From Paenibacillus validus NBRC 15382 (lineage in GTDB: Bacteria > Bacillota > Bacilli > Paenibacillales > NBRC-103111): DNA of 64,000 bases. The notes under the pieces were generated by a model that was not told the DNA's origin, searched no databases, and worked only from the letters and a program-made list of their open reading frames with translations. The DNA is taken from contig NZ_BIMH01000019.1 of NCBI RefSeq assembly GCF_004000985.1, positions 1 to 64,000 of the forward strand, given 5' to 3'. Shown piece by piece: positions 1 through 9,223 of the stretch (its first letter is position 1; each line of letters starts with the position of its first letter). Position numbers and translations under genes: made by a program.

Positions 1-251
1 TTTGATATTCGTTTGCAAGTGACAGTTCTCTCCTTCTGCTCCAGCTTGCTTGGCGCCGTAGACGCTGCAGACGATGCCGGCTCAGCCTGCTATGCTTTCC
101 CTCACCCGACAAGACCCATGAGCGCCGCCCCGCAGGCTGCGGGATCCGGCAGCACAACGCCCGGCATCAACGGAACATGGATTGTCGATGTGGATCTCCT
201 CCTCATGCTGTTTCGATCAATTGGTAGCCATGTGCTTCAAGTTGACCGGAA

Positions 252-1106
252 TCAAACGCCTGCGGCCATGGCAGCCCGCTGCTCCTCTGGTACAGAATTT
301 CGATGCTGTGTGCCGGGAAGCTCACCCACCAACTCGTAAGGCATGCACAGCGGCACGCCTGTGCGCGGGTCGGGCACGATGTCCGCCTCAATTCCGAATA
401 CCTGACGAAGTACATCCTGCGTGACTACCTGCTCCGGCGTCCCTTCGCTCACCACTCGGCCGCTTTGAATCGCAACCACGTGCTGAGCATAGCGGGTCGC
501 ATGATTCAAATCATGCACCACCATAATGATAGTACGTCCTTCTTCCGCGTTCAGCTTCTGCAGCAGCTTCAGCACCTCGAGCTGATGCGCCATATCCAGG
601 AAAGTGGTCGGCTCGTCGAGAAACAGAATATCCGTCTGCTGAGCCAGCGCCATGGCAATCCAAGCGCGCTGCCTCTGTCCGCCGGATAACTGATCGACAG
701 GTCGGTCTGCAAAATCCCCCATGCCCGTCACTTCGACTGCCCAATGAATAACCTCTTTGTCCTCCTTGCTCAGCGAGCCGAACCCCTTCTGATGCGGAAA
801 CCGTCCATAAGAGACGAGTTCCTGCACAGTCAGCCCGTCAGGGGCCGTCGGATTTTGCGGCAGGATGGCAAGCTGCTTCGCTACATCCTTAGTCGTCTGC
901 TGATGAATCGATTTGCCGTCCAGGAAAATTTGCCCGCCCTTGGGCTTCATAATCCGCGCCATAGATTTAAGAATGGTCGACTTGCCGGAGCCGTTGGCGC
1001 CTACGAGGGCTGTAATTTTTCCATTCGGAATGGATAAATTCAATCCTTCGACAATCAGGCGGTCATCATAAGCTACGTCCAGCTGTTTGGTAAATAAGCG
1101 GGTCAT
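252..1106 (-). CDS. Iron-siderophore ABC transporter ATP-binding protein (FecE/FhuC type)
   Basis: This 284-residue cytoplasmic ATPase would power uptake of ferric siderophores or heme across the membrane. Visible motifs are Walker [10 protein letters not shown] (residues 36-44), Q-loop Gln84, signature LSGGQRQR (140-147), Walker B ILFLDEP (160-166) and the switch His in VVHDLNH near residue 200. These follow the FecE/FhuC subfamily. The ATG at 1106 was chosen because AAGGAGG lies just upstream; the frame stays open further upstream but without a Shine-Dalgarno. A consensus-like promoter and Fur box precede it, so iron-dependent repression is expected. No permease or binding protein is seen in the 251 bases downstream, so partners are elsewhere or beyond the window edge. 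The exact siderophore cannot be read from the sequence. Confidence 0.93.
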   Translation of the reverse strand: MTRLFTKQLDVAYDDRLIVEGLNLSIPNGKITALVGANGSGKSTILKSMARIMKPKGGQIFLDGKSIHQQTTKDVAKQLAILPQNPTAPDGLTVQELVSYGRFPHQKGFGSLSKEDKEVIHWAVEVTGMGDFADRPVDQLSGGQRQRAWIAMALAQQTDILFLDEPTTFLDMAHQLEVLKLLQKLNAEEGRTIIMVVHDLNHATRYAQHVVAIQSGRVVSEGTPEQVVTQDVLRQVFGIEADIVPDPRTGVPLCMPYELVGELPGTQHRNSVPEEQRAAMAAGV

Positions 1107-1240
1107 TGTATATCCTCCTTCAATGTCATGCTTTGGAATTGGCAAGCAGGTATAAGAAATAAGGAACGTATAATAAATAGCGTTACACGGAGTGTCAATA
1201 AAACTTGGAGAGACCAATTATCCCGATTCGTAAGACTTTA

Positions 1241-1270
1241 ATTGTATTTCGATTTCAGTTCATTTGTCAA
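1241..1270 (-). promoter_or_regulatory. Sigma-A-type promoter of the iron ABC ATPase gene
   Basis: On the minus strand TTGACA (1265-1270) and TACAAT (1241-1246) are separated by 18 bases, a near-consensus housekeeping promoter pointing at the ABC ATPase start at 1106. The Fur box abuts and overlaps its -35 element. Confidence 0.7.
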
Positions 1271-1287
1271 TAATGATTCTCATTATC
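1269..1287 (-). promoter_or_regulatory. Fur box
   Basis: The minus strand reads GATAATGAGAATCATTATT, which matches the 19-base Fur consensus GATAATGATAATCATTATC at 17 positions. It overlaps the -35 region of the promoter for the siderophore-type ABC ATPase, the expected position for iron-dependent repression. Confidence 0.85.
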
Positions 1288-1408
1288 ATCTCTTATCATA
1301 ACCTGATGCACGCCTATTGTTGCAGCTTGCTTTGATGCGATGTTGCCGGCGGCAGCGAGGCGTTTTAGCTGATCCTGCATAAGGCTGGTATAATAGATCA
1401 AAGCGAAC

Positions 1409-1756
1409 ATGAAGAACACAGATATCCTTATCGGGAGGTTACAGGATGGACGCGAAAGTCGAGCAGACGTTAGAAGCGGCTTTAAAAACTGGAAGTCTAT
1501 GGCGGGGTCGGAAAACGATGAAGCGGAATCGACTGCGGATGAATTTGAAGCTTCTTTCTATAAGTTTATCGATGCTGTACGCGAGTGGGTTTACGGGTTA
1601 GATCAACGACCGCAGACACTCGAGGAATTGGCAGAGCTGCCTCTGATCAAGCATATTCTCGATCTGCTTCCGGAGCCGCTCCATTTGAACTTTGAAACCG
1701 AGGCCGAACTTATCCTTGAACATAAGAGCAGAATCGACGAGGACAAGTATGATTAA
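1409..1756 (+). CDS. Small acidic hypothetical protein, possibly frameshifted near its start
   Basis: I do not recognise this protein. The last 80 or so residues are acidic and leucine-rich (for example PLIKHILDLLPEPLHL), look genuinely coded, and end in a charged tail. The ATG at 1409 has no good ribosome-binding site. A better start is the ATG at 1446 after GGGAGGTTACAGG, but it lies in another frame, begins MDAKVEQTLEAALKTGS, and stays open only to 1601. The natural protein may start at 1446 and enter the downstream frame near 1490, which would mean a frameshift mutation or a sequencing error. Both frames are open between 1446 and 1601, so the sequence alone does not settle this. A strong hairpin follows at 1802-1843. 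Confidence 0.5.
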   Translation: MKNTDILIGRLQDGRESRADVRSGFKNWKSMAGSENDEAESTADEFEASFYKFIDAVREWVYGLDQRPQTLEELAELPLIKHILDLLPEPLHLNFETEAELILEHKSRIDEDKYD

Positions 1757-1801
1757 ATAGAATCGTTCTCTAGGCATATCTGTTCTTTGTATCTTATGAA
1801 A

Positions 1802-1843
1802 ATGAACAAGGGACTTCCCGCCATCGGGAAGTCCCTTGTTCAT
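1802..1843. terminator. Bidirectional terminator-like hairpin
   Basis: A perfect 19-base inverted repeat, ATGAACAAGGGACTTCCCG and its complement around a CCAT loop, lies between the convergent hypothetical genes at 1409-1756 (+) and 1881-2066 (-). It lacks a long T tract, but its stem strength and placement fit a shared terminator. Confidence 0.7.
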
Positions 1844-1880
1844 GCTTACAGCATTTCTTTACCGGTTTTGAATATCGGGT

Positions 1881-2066
1881 TTAGTGATGATCAGGATCAG
1901 GAGTTAAGATCTGGATATTGTCTATCCGCACGTTGTGCAAATCCCCTGTCATATCGCCTACGACGACCTCATCACCCTTGATGTCGACGACTGTAACCAT
2001 TTCATACGACCTTAACTCGCCTGTTGCTTTGACGACGACAACCCGCATGCCTTCCATTAATTCCAT
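1881..2066 (-). CDS. Small hypothetical protein (61 aa)
   Basis: A 61-residue protein starting at the ATG after AAGGAGAGGATACC. It is rich in beta-prone stretches such as MRVVVVKATGEL, VTVVDIKGDEVVVGD and VRIDNIQIL, and ends PDPDHH. The pattern suggests a small SH3-like or KOW-like beta barrel, but no named family can be assigned with certainty. It lies 61 bases downstream of the sugar-binding protein gene in the same direction, so it may be read at the end of the moc-like operon. A link to that pathway is unproven. Confidence 0.6.
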   Translation of the reverse strand: MELMEGMRVVVVKATGELRSYEMVTVVDIKGDEVVVGDMTGDLHNVRIDNIQILTPDPDHH

Positions 2067-2127
2067 GGTATCCTCTCCTTACTGGTCGCTAAGCAATCAG
2101 AGGGAATCCAGTCTTGATTGCATCCAA

Positions 2128-3318
2128 TTACTTCTTGGCAGCGTCTTGAATCGTTTTTGGTGCATCGACTTGGTAGACGGTTTTCCAGGATTCCAGAATA
2201 TTTTCTTTCGATACGGCAAGGGCAGGTACGGCAACATATGGAGGCGTTTCTTTGCCAAGCAAGGAATAAGCGGCCAGAATGGCTTCGGCAACGCCTTGGT
2301 CGTAAGGTAATTGTGCGCCGAGACCTTTGACCATGTCGCCTTGTGCGATATTAAGCGCAACGTTTGTGCCCAAATCAATAGTAGTGATGACCAGATCATT
2401 TTTGCCTGCCGAGCGTGCAGCTGCCAGGGCCCCTTCCGCAGGAGCATCCCATACGACAAAGATCCCTTTCAAATTCGGGTTTTTAGTCAGCATCGCAGAA
2501 GCCACTTTCTCGCCGTCATTGGGTCCTGCAATACCGCCGCGATCGACGATCTTGATGTTCGGATATTTTTCTTTGATCGTTTTCTCAAAAGCTTCCGTTC
2601 TTTGTTTGGTTACGAAGAAATCCGCATCGTGGAAAATAACGCCGATATCTCCTTTTTCACCAAGCGCCTTGGCCATAAGATTGGCCGCTTCAACGCCGTT
2701 TCCATAGTTATCCGCGGAAACTACACTGACATAATCTTTACCGTGCTCCAAACCGTTCGGTTTATTATCCATAAATACCAGCTTCACGCCCGCGGCAGCA
2801 GCTTTTTTAAACGCTTCTGCGGTGGAGACAGGATCAACGGGAATACTGATGAGGATGTTCGGTTTTTTGGTCAATATAGTCTCAATATCGGATACTTGTT
2901 TTTCCGGTTTAAAGTTAGCGTCCGTTTGCGCAATCACTTCGATACCCATCTTGGCAAATGTATCCTTGAGCCCTTTGACCTGCGCAGTCGACCAGTCGTT
3001 GCCGGCATAGTGCAGGGCAACGGCTGCTTTGTATTTTCCTTCTTTGATTTTCGCCAATTCTTCCGGAGTCAGCTTCAGCGTTTTGGCGGAGATGGCGCTT
3101 TCTCCATTCGGACCTTTACTTAAAATCTCTTTATCGGGAAGGCTCTGATTAATAGTCACTGGACCGTCAGGAGTAGTGGTTGCTGCCGGTGGCGTGGCCG
3201 CCGGCGTATTGCTGTTTGCTTCGCCGCCGGTTCCCTTGCTGCTGCTGCTTCCACATCCGGATAAGACGATGCTGAACATCAAAATGAATACAAAGCATGC
3301 GGAAAATAATTTTTTCAT
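2128..3318 (-). CDS. MocB/RbsB-like sugar-binding lipoprotein of the moc-like ABC transporter
   Basis: A 396-residue lipoprotein that would capture a sugar or inositol derivative outside the membrane and deliver it to the RbsC-type permease. The signal peptide ends in lipobox LSGC with Cys22, followed by a Ser/Gly/Pro/Thr linker. The type-1 periplasmic-binding fold (Peripla_BP_4) covers about residues 83-385. Likely ligand-site blocks are HYAG near 103, FMDNKPNG near 182, FFVTKQR near 234, VVWDAP near 288 and AQLPYDQG near 335. The same blocks recur in the C-terminal half of the LacI fusion regulator at 12945-14933. The ATG at 3318 follows GAGGGG. The gene is last in the operon. MocB-like identity is inferred from the neighbouring mocDEF-like genes; ribose or inositol binding would look similar. 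Confidence 0.88.
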   Translation of the reverse strand: MKKLFSACFVFILMFSIVLSGCGSSSSKGTGGEANSNTPAATPPAATTTPDGPVTINQSLPDKEILSKGPNGESAISAKTLKLTPEELAKIKEGKYKAAVALHYAGNDWSTAQVKGLKDTFAKMGIEVIAQTDANFKPEKQVSDIETILTKKPNILISIPVDPVSTAEAFKKAAAAGVKLVFMDNKPNGLEHGKDYVSVVSADNYGNGVEAANLMAKALGEKGDIGVIFHDADFFVTKQRTEAFEKTIKEKYPNIKIVDRGGIAGPNDGEKVASAMLTKNPNLKGIFVVWDAPAEGALAAARSAGKNDLVITTIDLGTNVALNIAQGDMVKGLGAQLPYDQGVAEAILAAYSLLGKETPPYVAVPALAVSKENILESWKTVYQVDAPKTIQDAAKK

Positions 3319-3452
3319 TTTCGATAACCCCTCTTCTACATGAAATTTAGTTGCAAACACACACCGATGAAGCCAGATTCCCTTCAAGCTTGTTGCCCTT
3401 GCAAGAAAACGCTGTACTTTTGGGCGGCATTCCCCCTTTCATGCGTACCTGG

Positions 3453-4604
3453 TCAAGAAATGCTCTCAACCTTTTCCCAAGTGCCCGTTTTAGCGCTTTT
3501 GACGATGGCATCGATGATAAGCATGATTTGATAACCTTCCGCGAAGGAAGCAACGGAATCAGAATGGGTCATTTTCCCTTCTACGGCATCGTAAAAGTTC
3601 TGCATCATGTTTTTCAGGCTTTCCGTCCATCCCTCTTCATGCCCGCCCGGGTAATGAAGGAACGGAAGCACCTCTTTCTTCACGAGGCCGGGGTCTCTCA
3701 ATACGGTTTCACTTGGTTTATCCCGGTACCTTATGGTCAGACGGAACGGTTCTTCCTGCTTCCAGGTGCCGGAAGCGACAGAGCCGTCTATATTCAAAAC
3801 CAGGGCATTCTTGCTCCCTGCGGATACTTGGGAGACCGTAAAAACGCCTCTTGCCCCATTATCGAATTTGACCAATACGGAGCAATAATCTTCCGTACTG
3901 ACATCAACCAGACTGGCATTTTCCTTTCCGCCGTTTTGGAAAGTTTGCTTTTCTTTTAGCGGTTTGTAGCGTTGAGGGATCATAATCGCCGTATCGGCCA
4001 TGACTTCCGTAATTTTCATTCCTGTTACGTACTGCGTCAGGTCGAATAAGTGGGAGCCGATGTCACCGATGGCCCTTGTTTTTCCGCCGTACTCGGGCTC
4101 CAGCCGCCAGTTATAGTCCGTATCGTACAATAACCAATCCTGCAAGTAATTGCCGCGGACAATACGGATATCGCCCAGCTCATTGTCCCTCACCATACCG
4201 CGAAGGTGCTGAACCATGGGGAACTGTCTGTAATTGAAATTGATTCCGCTAACCAGATTTTTTTCTTTCGCCAAATGGTACAGTTCCTTGGCCTCTTCGC
4301 TTGTCAGCGTGAGCGGCTTCTCCGAGAGCAGATGCTTTCCATGCAATAAAATTTGCTTATTAATCTCGTAATGCAAATAATTCGGCGTACAATTATGGAT
4401 CACATCAATTTCCGGGTCTTTCAATAAGTCCATATAATTGCCATAGGCTTTTGGGACATTTAGTAATTTTGCGCTTTGCTCGGCTTTGTCCTGACCGCTT
4501 TGCGCGATCGCAACGACTTCGACAAAACTGAGCCGTCTGACCGCTTCAATGTGCGCTTGTCCGATAAAACCGGCTCCCAGTATCGCTGCTTTTATTTTTC
4601 TCAT
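3453..4604 (-). CDS. Gfo/Idh/MocA-family NAD(P)-dependent oxidoreductase (first copy)
   Basis: A 383-residue cytoplasmic dehydrogenase, probably oxidising a cyclitol or sugar hydroxyl. The N-terminal Rossmann fold carries GAGFIG (10-15), the EKP motif typical of this family is at 95-97, and the C-terminal alpha/beta domain contains the substrate His region in DIGSHLFDL. The ATG at 4604 is preceded by GGAAGG seven bases upstream. It lies 17 bases after the permease gene and 134 bases before the binding-protein gene. Rhizobial MocA, a dehydrogenase of scyllo-inosamine breakdown, belongs to the same superfamily, as do inositol dehydrogenases, so the exact substrate is open. A second, clearly different paralogue lies at 7130-8299. 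Confidence 0.88.
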   Translation of the reverse strand: MRKIKAAILGAGFIGQAHIEAVRRLSFVEVVAIAQSGQDKAEQSAKLLNVPKAYGNYMDLLKDPEIDVIHNCTPNYLHYEINKQILLHGKHLLSEKPLTLTSEEAKELYHLAKEKNLVSGINFNYRQFPMVQHLRGMVRDNELGDIRIVRGNYLQDWLLYDTDYNWRLEPEYGGKTRAIGDIGSHLFDLTQYVTGMKITEVMADTAIMIPQRYKPLKEKQTFQNGGKENASLVDVSTEDYCSVLVKFDNGARGVFTVSQVSAGSKNALVLNIDGSVASGTWKQEEPFRLTIRYRDKPSETVLRDPGLVKKEVLPFLHYPGGHEEGWTESLKNMMQNFYDAVEGKMTHSDSVASFAEGYQIMLIIDAIVKSAKTGTWEKVESIS

Positions 4605-4621
4605 GAGCAATCCTTCCTTGA

Positions 4622-5584
4622 TTACTTACTGATCGCTTTACGTCCGAAAGCCACAGCGAGGATAATAATGAGTCCCTTTACGATCATTTGCTGGCTGACA
4701 TCCAGTCCCATAATGATCAAACCGTTGTTGACCGTTCCAATCATCAGCGACCCAATGACCGTGCCGATAACCGTACCTACGCCTCCAAATAAACTGGTGC
4801 CTCCTAAAATAACGGCTGCAATGACGGATAGTTCGTCTCCTTCGCCGAAGGTGTAGCGTCCGGAATGCATCCTTCCCGCATACAGCATGCCGGCAAGTCC
4901 TGCAAGCACGCCCGATCCGATCATCACGTACAGTTTCGTTCTGGCAACGTTCACACCCGAGAACTTTGCTGCGCTTTGATTTCCGCCTGTGGCCAGCGTT
5001 CTTCTGCCGAATGCGGTTTTACGCAATATCACATGCCCGATAAAAACGATCGCCACAGTCCAGATCAACAGAATCGGCACGCTTCCGACATCGCCAGATC
5101 CGAAGAAATACACAAACGTTTTGTCAATGATCGGCACAGGCGCCGTATTCGTTATCCACATCGCCATTCCTTTGGCTATCCCCATCATCCCGAGCGTGAC
5201 CAGGAAAGAAGGGATAATGACCTTGGTCACCAGCAAACCGTTAATTAAACCGATAATGAACCCCGTCCCCAGGCCGGCTATGATCGCCCCCGGAATACCG
5301 AATCCAGCTTCCAACGCCATGGCCGACGTTAATGAAGATAGAGCCGCTATGGAACCGATAGACAGATCGATTTCCGCAGCACTCATCACAAAAGTCATCG
5401 CCACGGCCATGATGGATATGATCGCAGTCTGGCGAATAATATTCAACAGGTTGTTCGCCGACAAAAATCCGTCAGAGCTTAACGTGATTGAGAAGTAAAT
5501 GAAAACGCCTACAAAAGCGATATAAACAATATATTGCCGCCAATTAAAACCCTGAATACCCGGGTTAGAAGCCTTGGATTGCAT
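4622..5584 (-). CDS. RbsC-type sugar ABC transporter permease
   Basis: A 320-residue inner-membrane permease of the ribose/xylose/inositol class (BPD_transp_2). It has about ten hydrophobic segments and the family-typical stretches EIDLSIGSIAALSS and SVIAAVILGGTSLFGGVGT. The ATG at 5584 follows GGAGGAG and lies inside the 3' end of the ATPase gene (20-base overlap), so translation of the two is probably coupled. It would form the channel for the substrate delivered by the lipoprotein at 2128-3318. Confidence 0.92.
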   Translation of the reverse strand: MQSKASNPGIQGFNWRQYIVYIAFVGVFIYFSITLSSDGFLSANNLLNIIRQTAIISIMAVAMTFVMSAAEIDLSIGSIAALSSLTSAMALEAGFGIPGAIIAGLGTGFIIGLINGLLVTKVIIPSFLVTLGMMGIAKGMAMWITNTAPVPIIDKTFVYFFGSGDVGSVPILLIWTVAIVFIGHVILRKTAFGRRTLATGGNQSAAKFSGVNVARTKLYVMIGSGVLAGLAGMLYAGRMHSGRYTFGEGDELSVIAAVILGGTSLFGGVGTVIGTVIGSLMIGTVNNGLIIMGLDVSQQMIVKGLIIILAVAFGRKAISK

Positions 5585-7058
5585 GCTGCAAATTCTCCTC
5601 CGAATTGATTTCCTCGCGCATAAATTGTTTGACGACTTTTCCTTCATGAAACACAAGGATCCGGTCGCTTACGGCCAAAAGTTCCGTCATTTCCGAAGAT
5701 ACAAGCAGAATGCTCTTTCCTTCATCGGCTAAATCACGAACCATATCGATAATTTCCGTTTTGGCCCGGATATCGATCCCGATAGTCGGTTCGTCAAGCA
5801 TGATGATTTCCGGCGAATTGGCCAACCATTTGGCAAAAACGATTTTTTGTTGATTCCCGCCTGACAGCAAACGCGATTTCTTATAAATGGAGTCGGTTTT
5901 AATGTTTAATTTTTTGACCCATTCTTCGGACATTTGGTTTCCCTTCCTATCGTTGACAAGCACATTCGTAATCTTGGAAAGGGACGGAAGCAAAATATTA
6001 TCTTTCACTTCATGATCCAGCACCAACCCTTGAACCCTTCGATCCTCAGGCACTAAAGCAAGTCCGTTATGGATGGCGTCTTTTGGCGACCGTATAGCGA
6101 CTTTCTTTCCTTTTATATGAATTTCACCTTCGGTGATCGAATCGATTCCGAACAGCGCCCGCAAGGTTTCGCTTCGACCGCTTCCCATCAAACCGGCGAT
6201 TCCCACAATTTCTCCATGCTTCAATTCAAAATCTATACCGTTCACCCGATCGTTTGTTTTCAAATTTTTAACTTGAAGGATAACCTTGTGGCTGGCCGGT
6301 TGTTTGCGCTGCTTCCATTCAAACTTATCCAGGTTTTTACCCGCGATGTGCTGAATGACGCTGTCCATATCCAACTCATTCGTATCCGCTGTGATAATGT
6401 GACGCCCGTCGCCCATGATCGTAATTCTGTCGCAAATCTGGAATATTTCTTCCATCCGGTGGGAAATGTATATAATGGAATAGCCCTTCCGTTTCAATCC
6501 CCCAATAAAGTCGAACAATATTTCCGTTTCCCGTTTCGTTAAAGAAGATGTGGGCTCGTCCATGATCAAAATTTTCGTTTCCTTGGCTAACGCCTTGGCA
6601 ATTTCCGTCATCTGCCAGTACCCGACGCCCAGATCAGCCACCAGGTCATTCGGTTTGATATCAACGTTCAATTCCTCCAGCAGCTGCGCAGCCATTTGAA
6701 CGCATTTCTTGTCATCAATAAAACCCCATGCCGTTCTTGGTTCTCTCCCGATATATATGTTTTGAGCGACGGTTAACGTGGGAATAAGACTGAACTCCTG
6801 AAAGATCATGGAAATCCCTTGTTTCTCCGCATCATTAGGCGTTTTGATTTGAACTTCGGCACCGTCCAAATGTATGCTGCCCGCATCCAACTCATATACG
6901 CCCGTCAAAATCTTCATTAAGGTCGATTTCCCGGCCCCATTACCGCCCATCAGGGCATGAACCTCGCCCTTTCTCAATTCGAAATGAACTTGATCGAGTA
7001 CTTTAATTCCATTAAATGATTTGGAGATTTGGCGCATTTCCAGCATTGGCGTTTCCAT
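5565..7058 (-). CDS. RbsA-type duplicated sugar ABC transporter ATPase
   Basis: A 497-residue protein with two fused nucleotide-binding domains, the usual layout for ribose/galactose/inositol importers. Domain 1 has Walker A GGNGAGKST (38-46) and Walker B ILIMDEPTS. Domain 2 has the degenerate P-loop GLMGSGRSE, signature LSGGNQQK and Walker B IIMLDEPT. A non-canonical second P-loop is normal for this family. The ATG at 7058 follows AAAGGAG. It overlaps the permease gene and lies 71 bases after the second Gfo/Idh gene in a single leftward transcription unit. Confidence 0.95.
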   Translation of the reverse strand: METPMLEMRQISKSFNGIKVLDQVHFELRKGEVHALMGGNGAGKSTLMKILTGVYELDAGSIHLDGAEVQIKTPNDAEKQGISMIFQEFSLIPTLTVAQNIYIGREPRTAWGFIDDKKCVQMAAQLLEELNVDIKPNDLVADLGVGYWQMTEIAKALAKETKILIMDEPTSSLTKRETEILFDFIGGLKRKGYSIIYISHRMEEIFQICDRITIMGDGRHIITADTNELDMDSVIQHIAGKNLDKFEWKQRKQPASHKVILQVKNLKTNDRVNGIDFELKHGEIVGIAGLMGSGRSETLRALFGIDSITEGEIHIKGKKVAIRSPKDAIHNGLALVPEDRRVQGLVLDHEVKDNILLPSLSKITNVLVNDRKGNQMSEEWVKKLNIKTDSIYKKSRLLSGGNQQKIVFAKWLANSPEIIMLDEPTIGIDIRAKTEIIDMVRDLADEGKSILLVSSEMTELLAVSDRILVFHEGKVVKQFMREEINSEENLQHAIQGF

Positions 7059-7129
7059 TCGAAGTACTCCTTTATAGGATGACCTCGGGACGGGCGACCG
7101 TCCCGAACGCTATCCTTCTTATGCAAAAT

Positions 7130-8299
7130 CTACATGTAAACGATCTTCACCCATTTTTCAGCATTGGCAGATTCCAGGATGGCATCACTGATAACCGCAA
7201 TCCGATAACCGTCCTCGAAATTCGGAGACACTTCCGTATCGTTTACGATGGAAGAAATAAAGTCATGCGCTTCAATGATCTTGGTTTCTGTGTAACCAAT
7301 GCCCAAGGCGGGAATCGGCCACAGTGCTTCGCCATACGGATGAGCCGGCCCCGTATAAACGGTGCGGAACCCTCTTCTGTCTTCCGGATCGCTGGAGAAG
7401 CATACTTGCAGTTCATCCCTGCGCTCATAGTTAAAACAGATGGAACCCAGCTCGCCATGGATTTCAAACGTAATAAAGTTATTCCGGCCCCACGCATTGC
7501 GTGTTGCTTCTATGCTGCCGATGGCGCCGTTATCGAATCGGAGAAGCGCGCTCACTTCATCGTCTACGTCTACCGCTTCCTTCCTCACATCGCTTCCGGC
7601 CTTCACCGTACCAAGCTTGTCAACAGAGCCGGATTGAACCGGACGTTCCTTGATCCAGGTTTGGGACGTTGCCAATACTTCGCTGATGTCCCCGACCAGG
7701 TAACGCGCCATATCGATAACGTGCGTTGCAATATCGCCGAGTGCCCCGGAACCGGCAACCGATTTCCGGAACCTCCAGGAGAGAGGCGAATTCGGATCCG
7801 CCGACCAATCCTGAAGATACGTTCCGCGGAAATTCAAAATTTTACCGATCGAGCCTTCTTCGATATATTTCTTTGCCAGTGCGATTGCAGGGGTGCGTCG
7901 ATAGTTGAAGGCCACCATATGCTTCACGCCTGCTTCCTTCACGGCATCCAGCATCCGTTTTGATTCTTCTGCGGTACGGGCAAGTGGCTTTTCACAAATA
8001 ATATGCTTGCCGGCTTTCGCAGCCGCAATGGCGATCTCGGCATGCGAGTCATTCGGCGTCACAATATCGATAATGTCGATAGCCGGGTCTTCTACCACGC
8101 TTCTCCAGTCGGTCGAATAAGATTCGAATCCATAACGCTCGGCGGCGGCTTTTGCCATTTCTTCGTTTATATCCACGACGGTTTTACGCTGAGGAAGCGC
8201 AGGCGCCGGCCAAAAAAACATCGGCATTCCCGCATAAGCGATTGAATGTGCCTTCCCCATGAAGCCTCCGCCGATCATTGCTATGTTTAGTTTACGCAC
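7130..8299 (-). CDS. Gfo/Idh/MocA-family oxidoreductase (second copy)
   Basis: A 389-residue NAD(P)-dependent dehydrogenase with GGGFMG (10-15), EKP at 103-105 and the conserved DIATHVIDMARYL helix. Start is a GTG at 8299 after AAAGGAG. Both Gfo/Idh proteins share a YLQDW...W block, which suggests related substrates or successive oxidations of one ring. In Sinorhizobium, mocA encodes a Gfo/Idh enzyme of rhizopine breakdown; inositol 2-dehydrogenase (IolG) and IolX/IolW are other relatives. It sits between the ABC ATPase gene and the TIM-barrel gene at 8345-9160. Confidence 0.88.
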   Translation of the reverse strand: MRKLNIAMIGGGFMGKAHSIAYAGMPMFFWPAPALPQRKTVVDINEEMAKAAAERYGFESYSTDWRSVVEDPAIDIIDIVTPNDSHAEIAIAAAKAGKHIICEKPLARTAEESKRMLDAVKEAGVKHMVAFNYRRTPAIALAKKYIEEGSIGKILNFRGTYLQDWSADPNSPLSWRFRKSVAGSGALGDIATHVIDMARYLVGDISEVLATSQTWIKERPVQSGSVDKLGTVKAGSDVRKEAVDVDDEVSALLRFDNGAIGSIEATRNAWGRNNFITFEIHGELGSICFNYERRDELQVCFSSDPEDRRGFRTVYTGPAHPYGEALWPIPALGIGYTETKIIEAHDFISSIVNDTEVSPNFEDGYRIAVISDAILESANAEKWVKIVYM

Positions 8300-8344
8300 G
8301 GTGTAATCTCCTTTGTTATGATGACTTACGAATAGAAACCGGCA

Positions 8345-9160
8345 TTACCCGATGTTTAAACGCTCTTTCAAGTAGGCTTTACTAATCTGTGCGCCCTTGA
8401 ATGGATCCTCGTAGCTGTCGAGCTCCACCGTGATCCAGCCTTCATAGTTCGCTTCACGCAAGATGGATACCATCTCCGCGAAATTCTGGTTGCCTTCTCC
8501 AAGCGGTAAGAAAGCGCCGGACTTGTAATCCTTGAAATGCACATATTTGATTCGATCCACATATTTTTTAATCACGGCTACGGGATCTCCGCCACCCGCT
8601 TCGATATGGGCCGTATCCGGGCATAATGCAATCGAAGTCAGCCCCATAATTTTGTCGAGCTGATCCGGTCCCTGCACACATGTGCCCAAATGCGGGTGGT
8701 AGCTTGGCACCAATCCGTATTTTTCCGCAATTTTCGCGCCCCGCTCCAAAGAATGTGCCAACTGCTCATAGTCCGATTCCTGAATGCCGCCCGCCCGTAT
8801 GGCGCCTCCTCCAAACACAAGATGCTCCGTGCCGAACTCAGCGGCCAGTTTGGCAACCTTCTCGATTTTGTCAAACTCTTCTTCCAGAATATCTTTGAAA
8901 ATAAAATTCGCCCCGGTATACACCCCTACCACTGCCAGGTCCAGACTTTTCAACAGCTGGCGAAATTCGTCCTGGCGATTCTCATACTGCATCAAATTTC
9001 CGTCAAACAGCTCGATGCCCTTGTATCCTGCGGCCGCTATATCCCGAAGTGCCTGCTCGGTCGAACCGTTGGCCAAGTAATAAAGATCTTTGACGGAAGT
9101 TACACCTGCGGGATGTCCGACTACACCGCCCCATGTATTTGTTTGGTAACCCAATTTCAT
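8345..9160 (-). CDS. Sugar phosphate isomerase/epimerase-like TIM-barrel protein (MocC/IolE-like, first copy)
   Basis: A 271-residue AP_endonuc_2-type TIM barrel. Family features are an opening beta strand KLGYQTNTWGG, GYKGIELFDG, the metal-site region SYHPHLGTCVQG, CPDTAHIEAGGGDP and the closing VELD near the C terminus. Such enzymes bind a divalent metal through Glu/Asp/His and act as isomerases, epimerases or dehydratases on inosose-type ketones. IolE and rhizobial MocC are in this superfamily. ATG at 9160 after GGGGAGG. It could process the ketone made by one of the Gfo/Idh dehydrogenases next to it. Exact reaction unknown. Confidence 0.85.
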   Translation of the reverse strand: MKLGYQTNTWGGVVGHPAGVTSVKDLYYLANGSTEQALRDIAAAGYKGIELFDGNLMQYENRQDEFRQLLKSLDLAVVGVYTGANFIFKDILEEEFDKIEKVAKLAAEFGTEHLVFGGGAIRAGGIQESDYEQLAHSLERGAKIAEKYGLVPSYHPHLGTCVQGPDQLDKIMGLTSIALCPDTAHIEAGGGDPVAVIKKYVDRIKYVHFKDYKSGAFLPLGEGNQNFAEMVSILREANYEGWITVELDSYEDPFKGAQISKAYLKERLNIG

Positions 9161-9223
9161 TTCAAAACCTCCCCGGGATCATTAAACGCGTTCATTCATT
9201 GGCTTCCATTGCCTCCGCTGTTA

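Noticed and set aside
13-424. Two overlapping plus-strand frames at the left edge
   Set aside because: They overlap the end of the minus-strand ABC ATPase gene, have no ribosome-binding site and no family-like sequence.
2311-3123. 270-codon plus-strand frame
   Set aside because: It is exactly antisense to the binding-protein gene, rich in Phe/Arg from reversed codons, and lacks a ribosome-binding site.
7016-7963. 315-codon plus-strand frame
   Set aside because: Antisense to the ABC ATPase start and the second Gfo/Idh gene; composition is that of a shadow frame.
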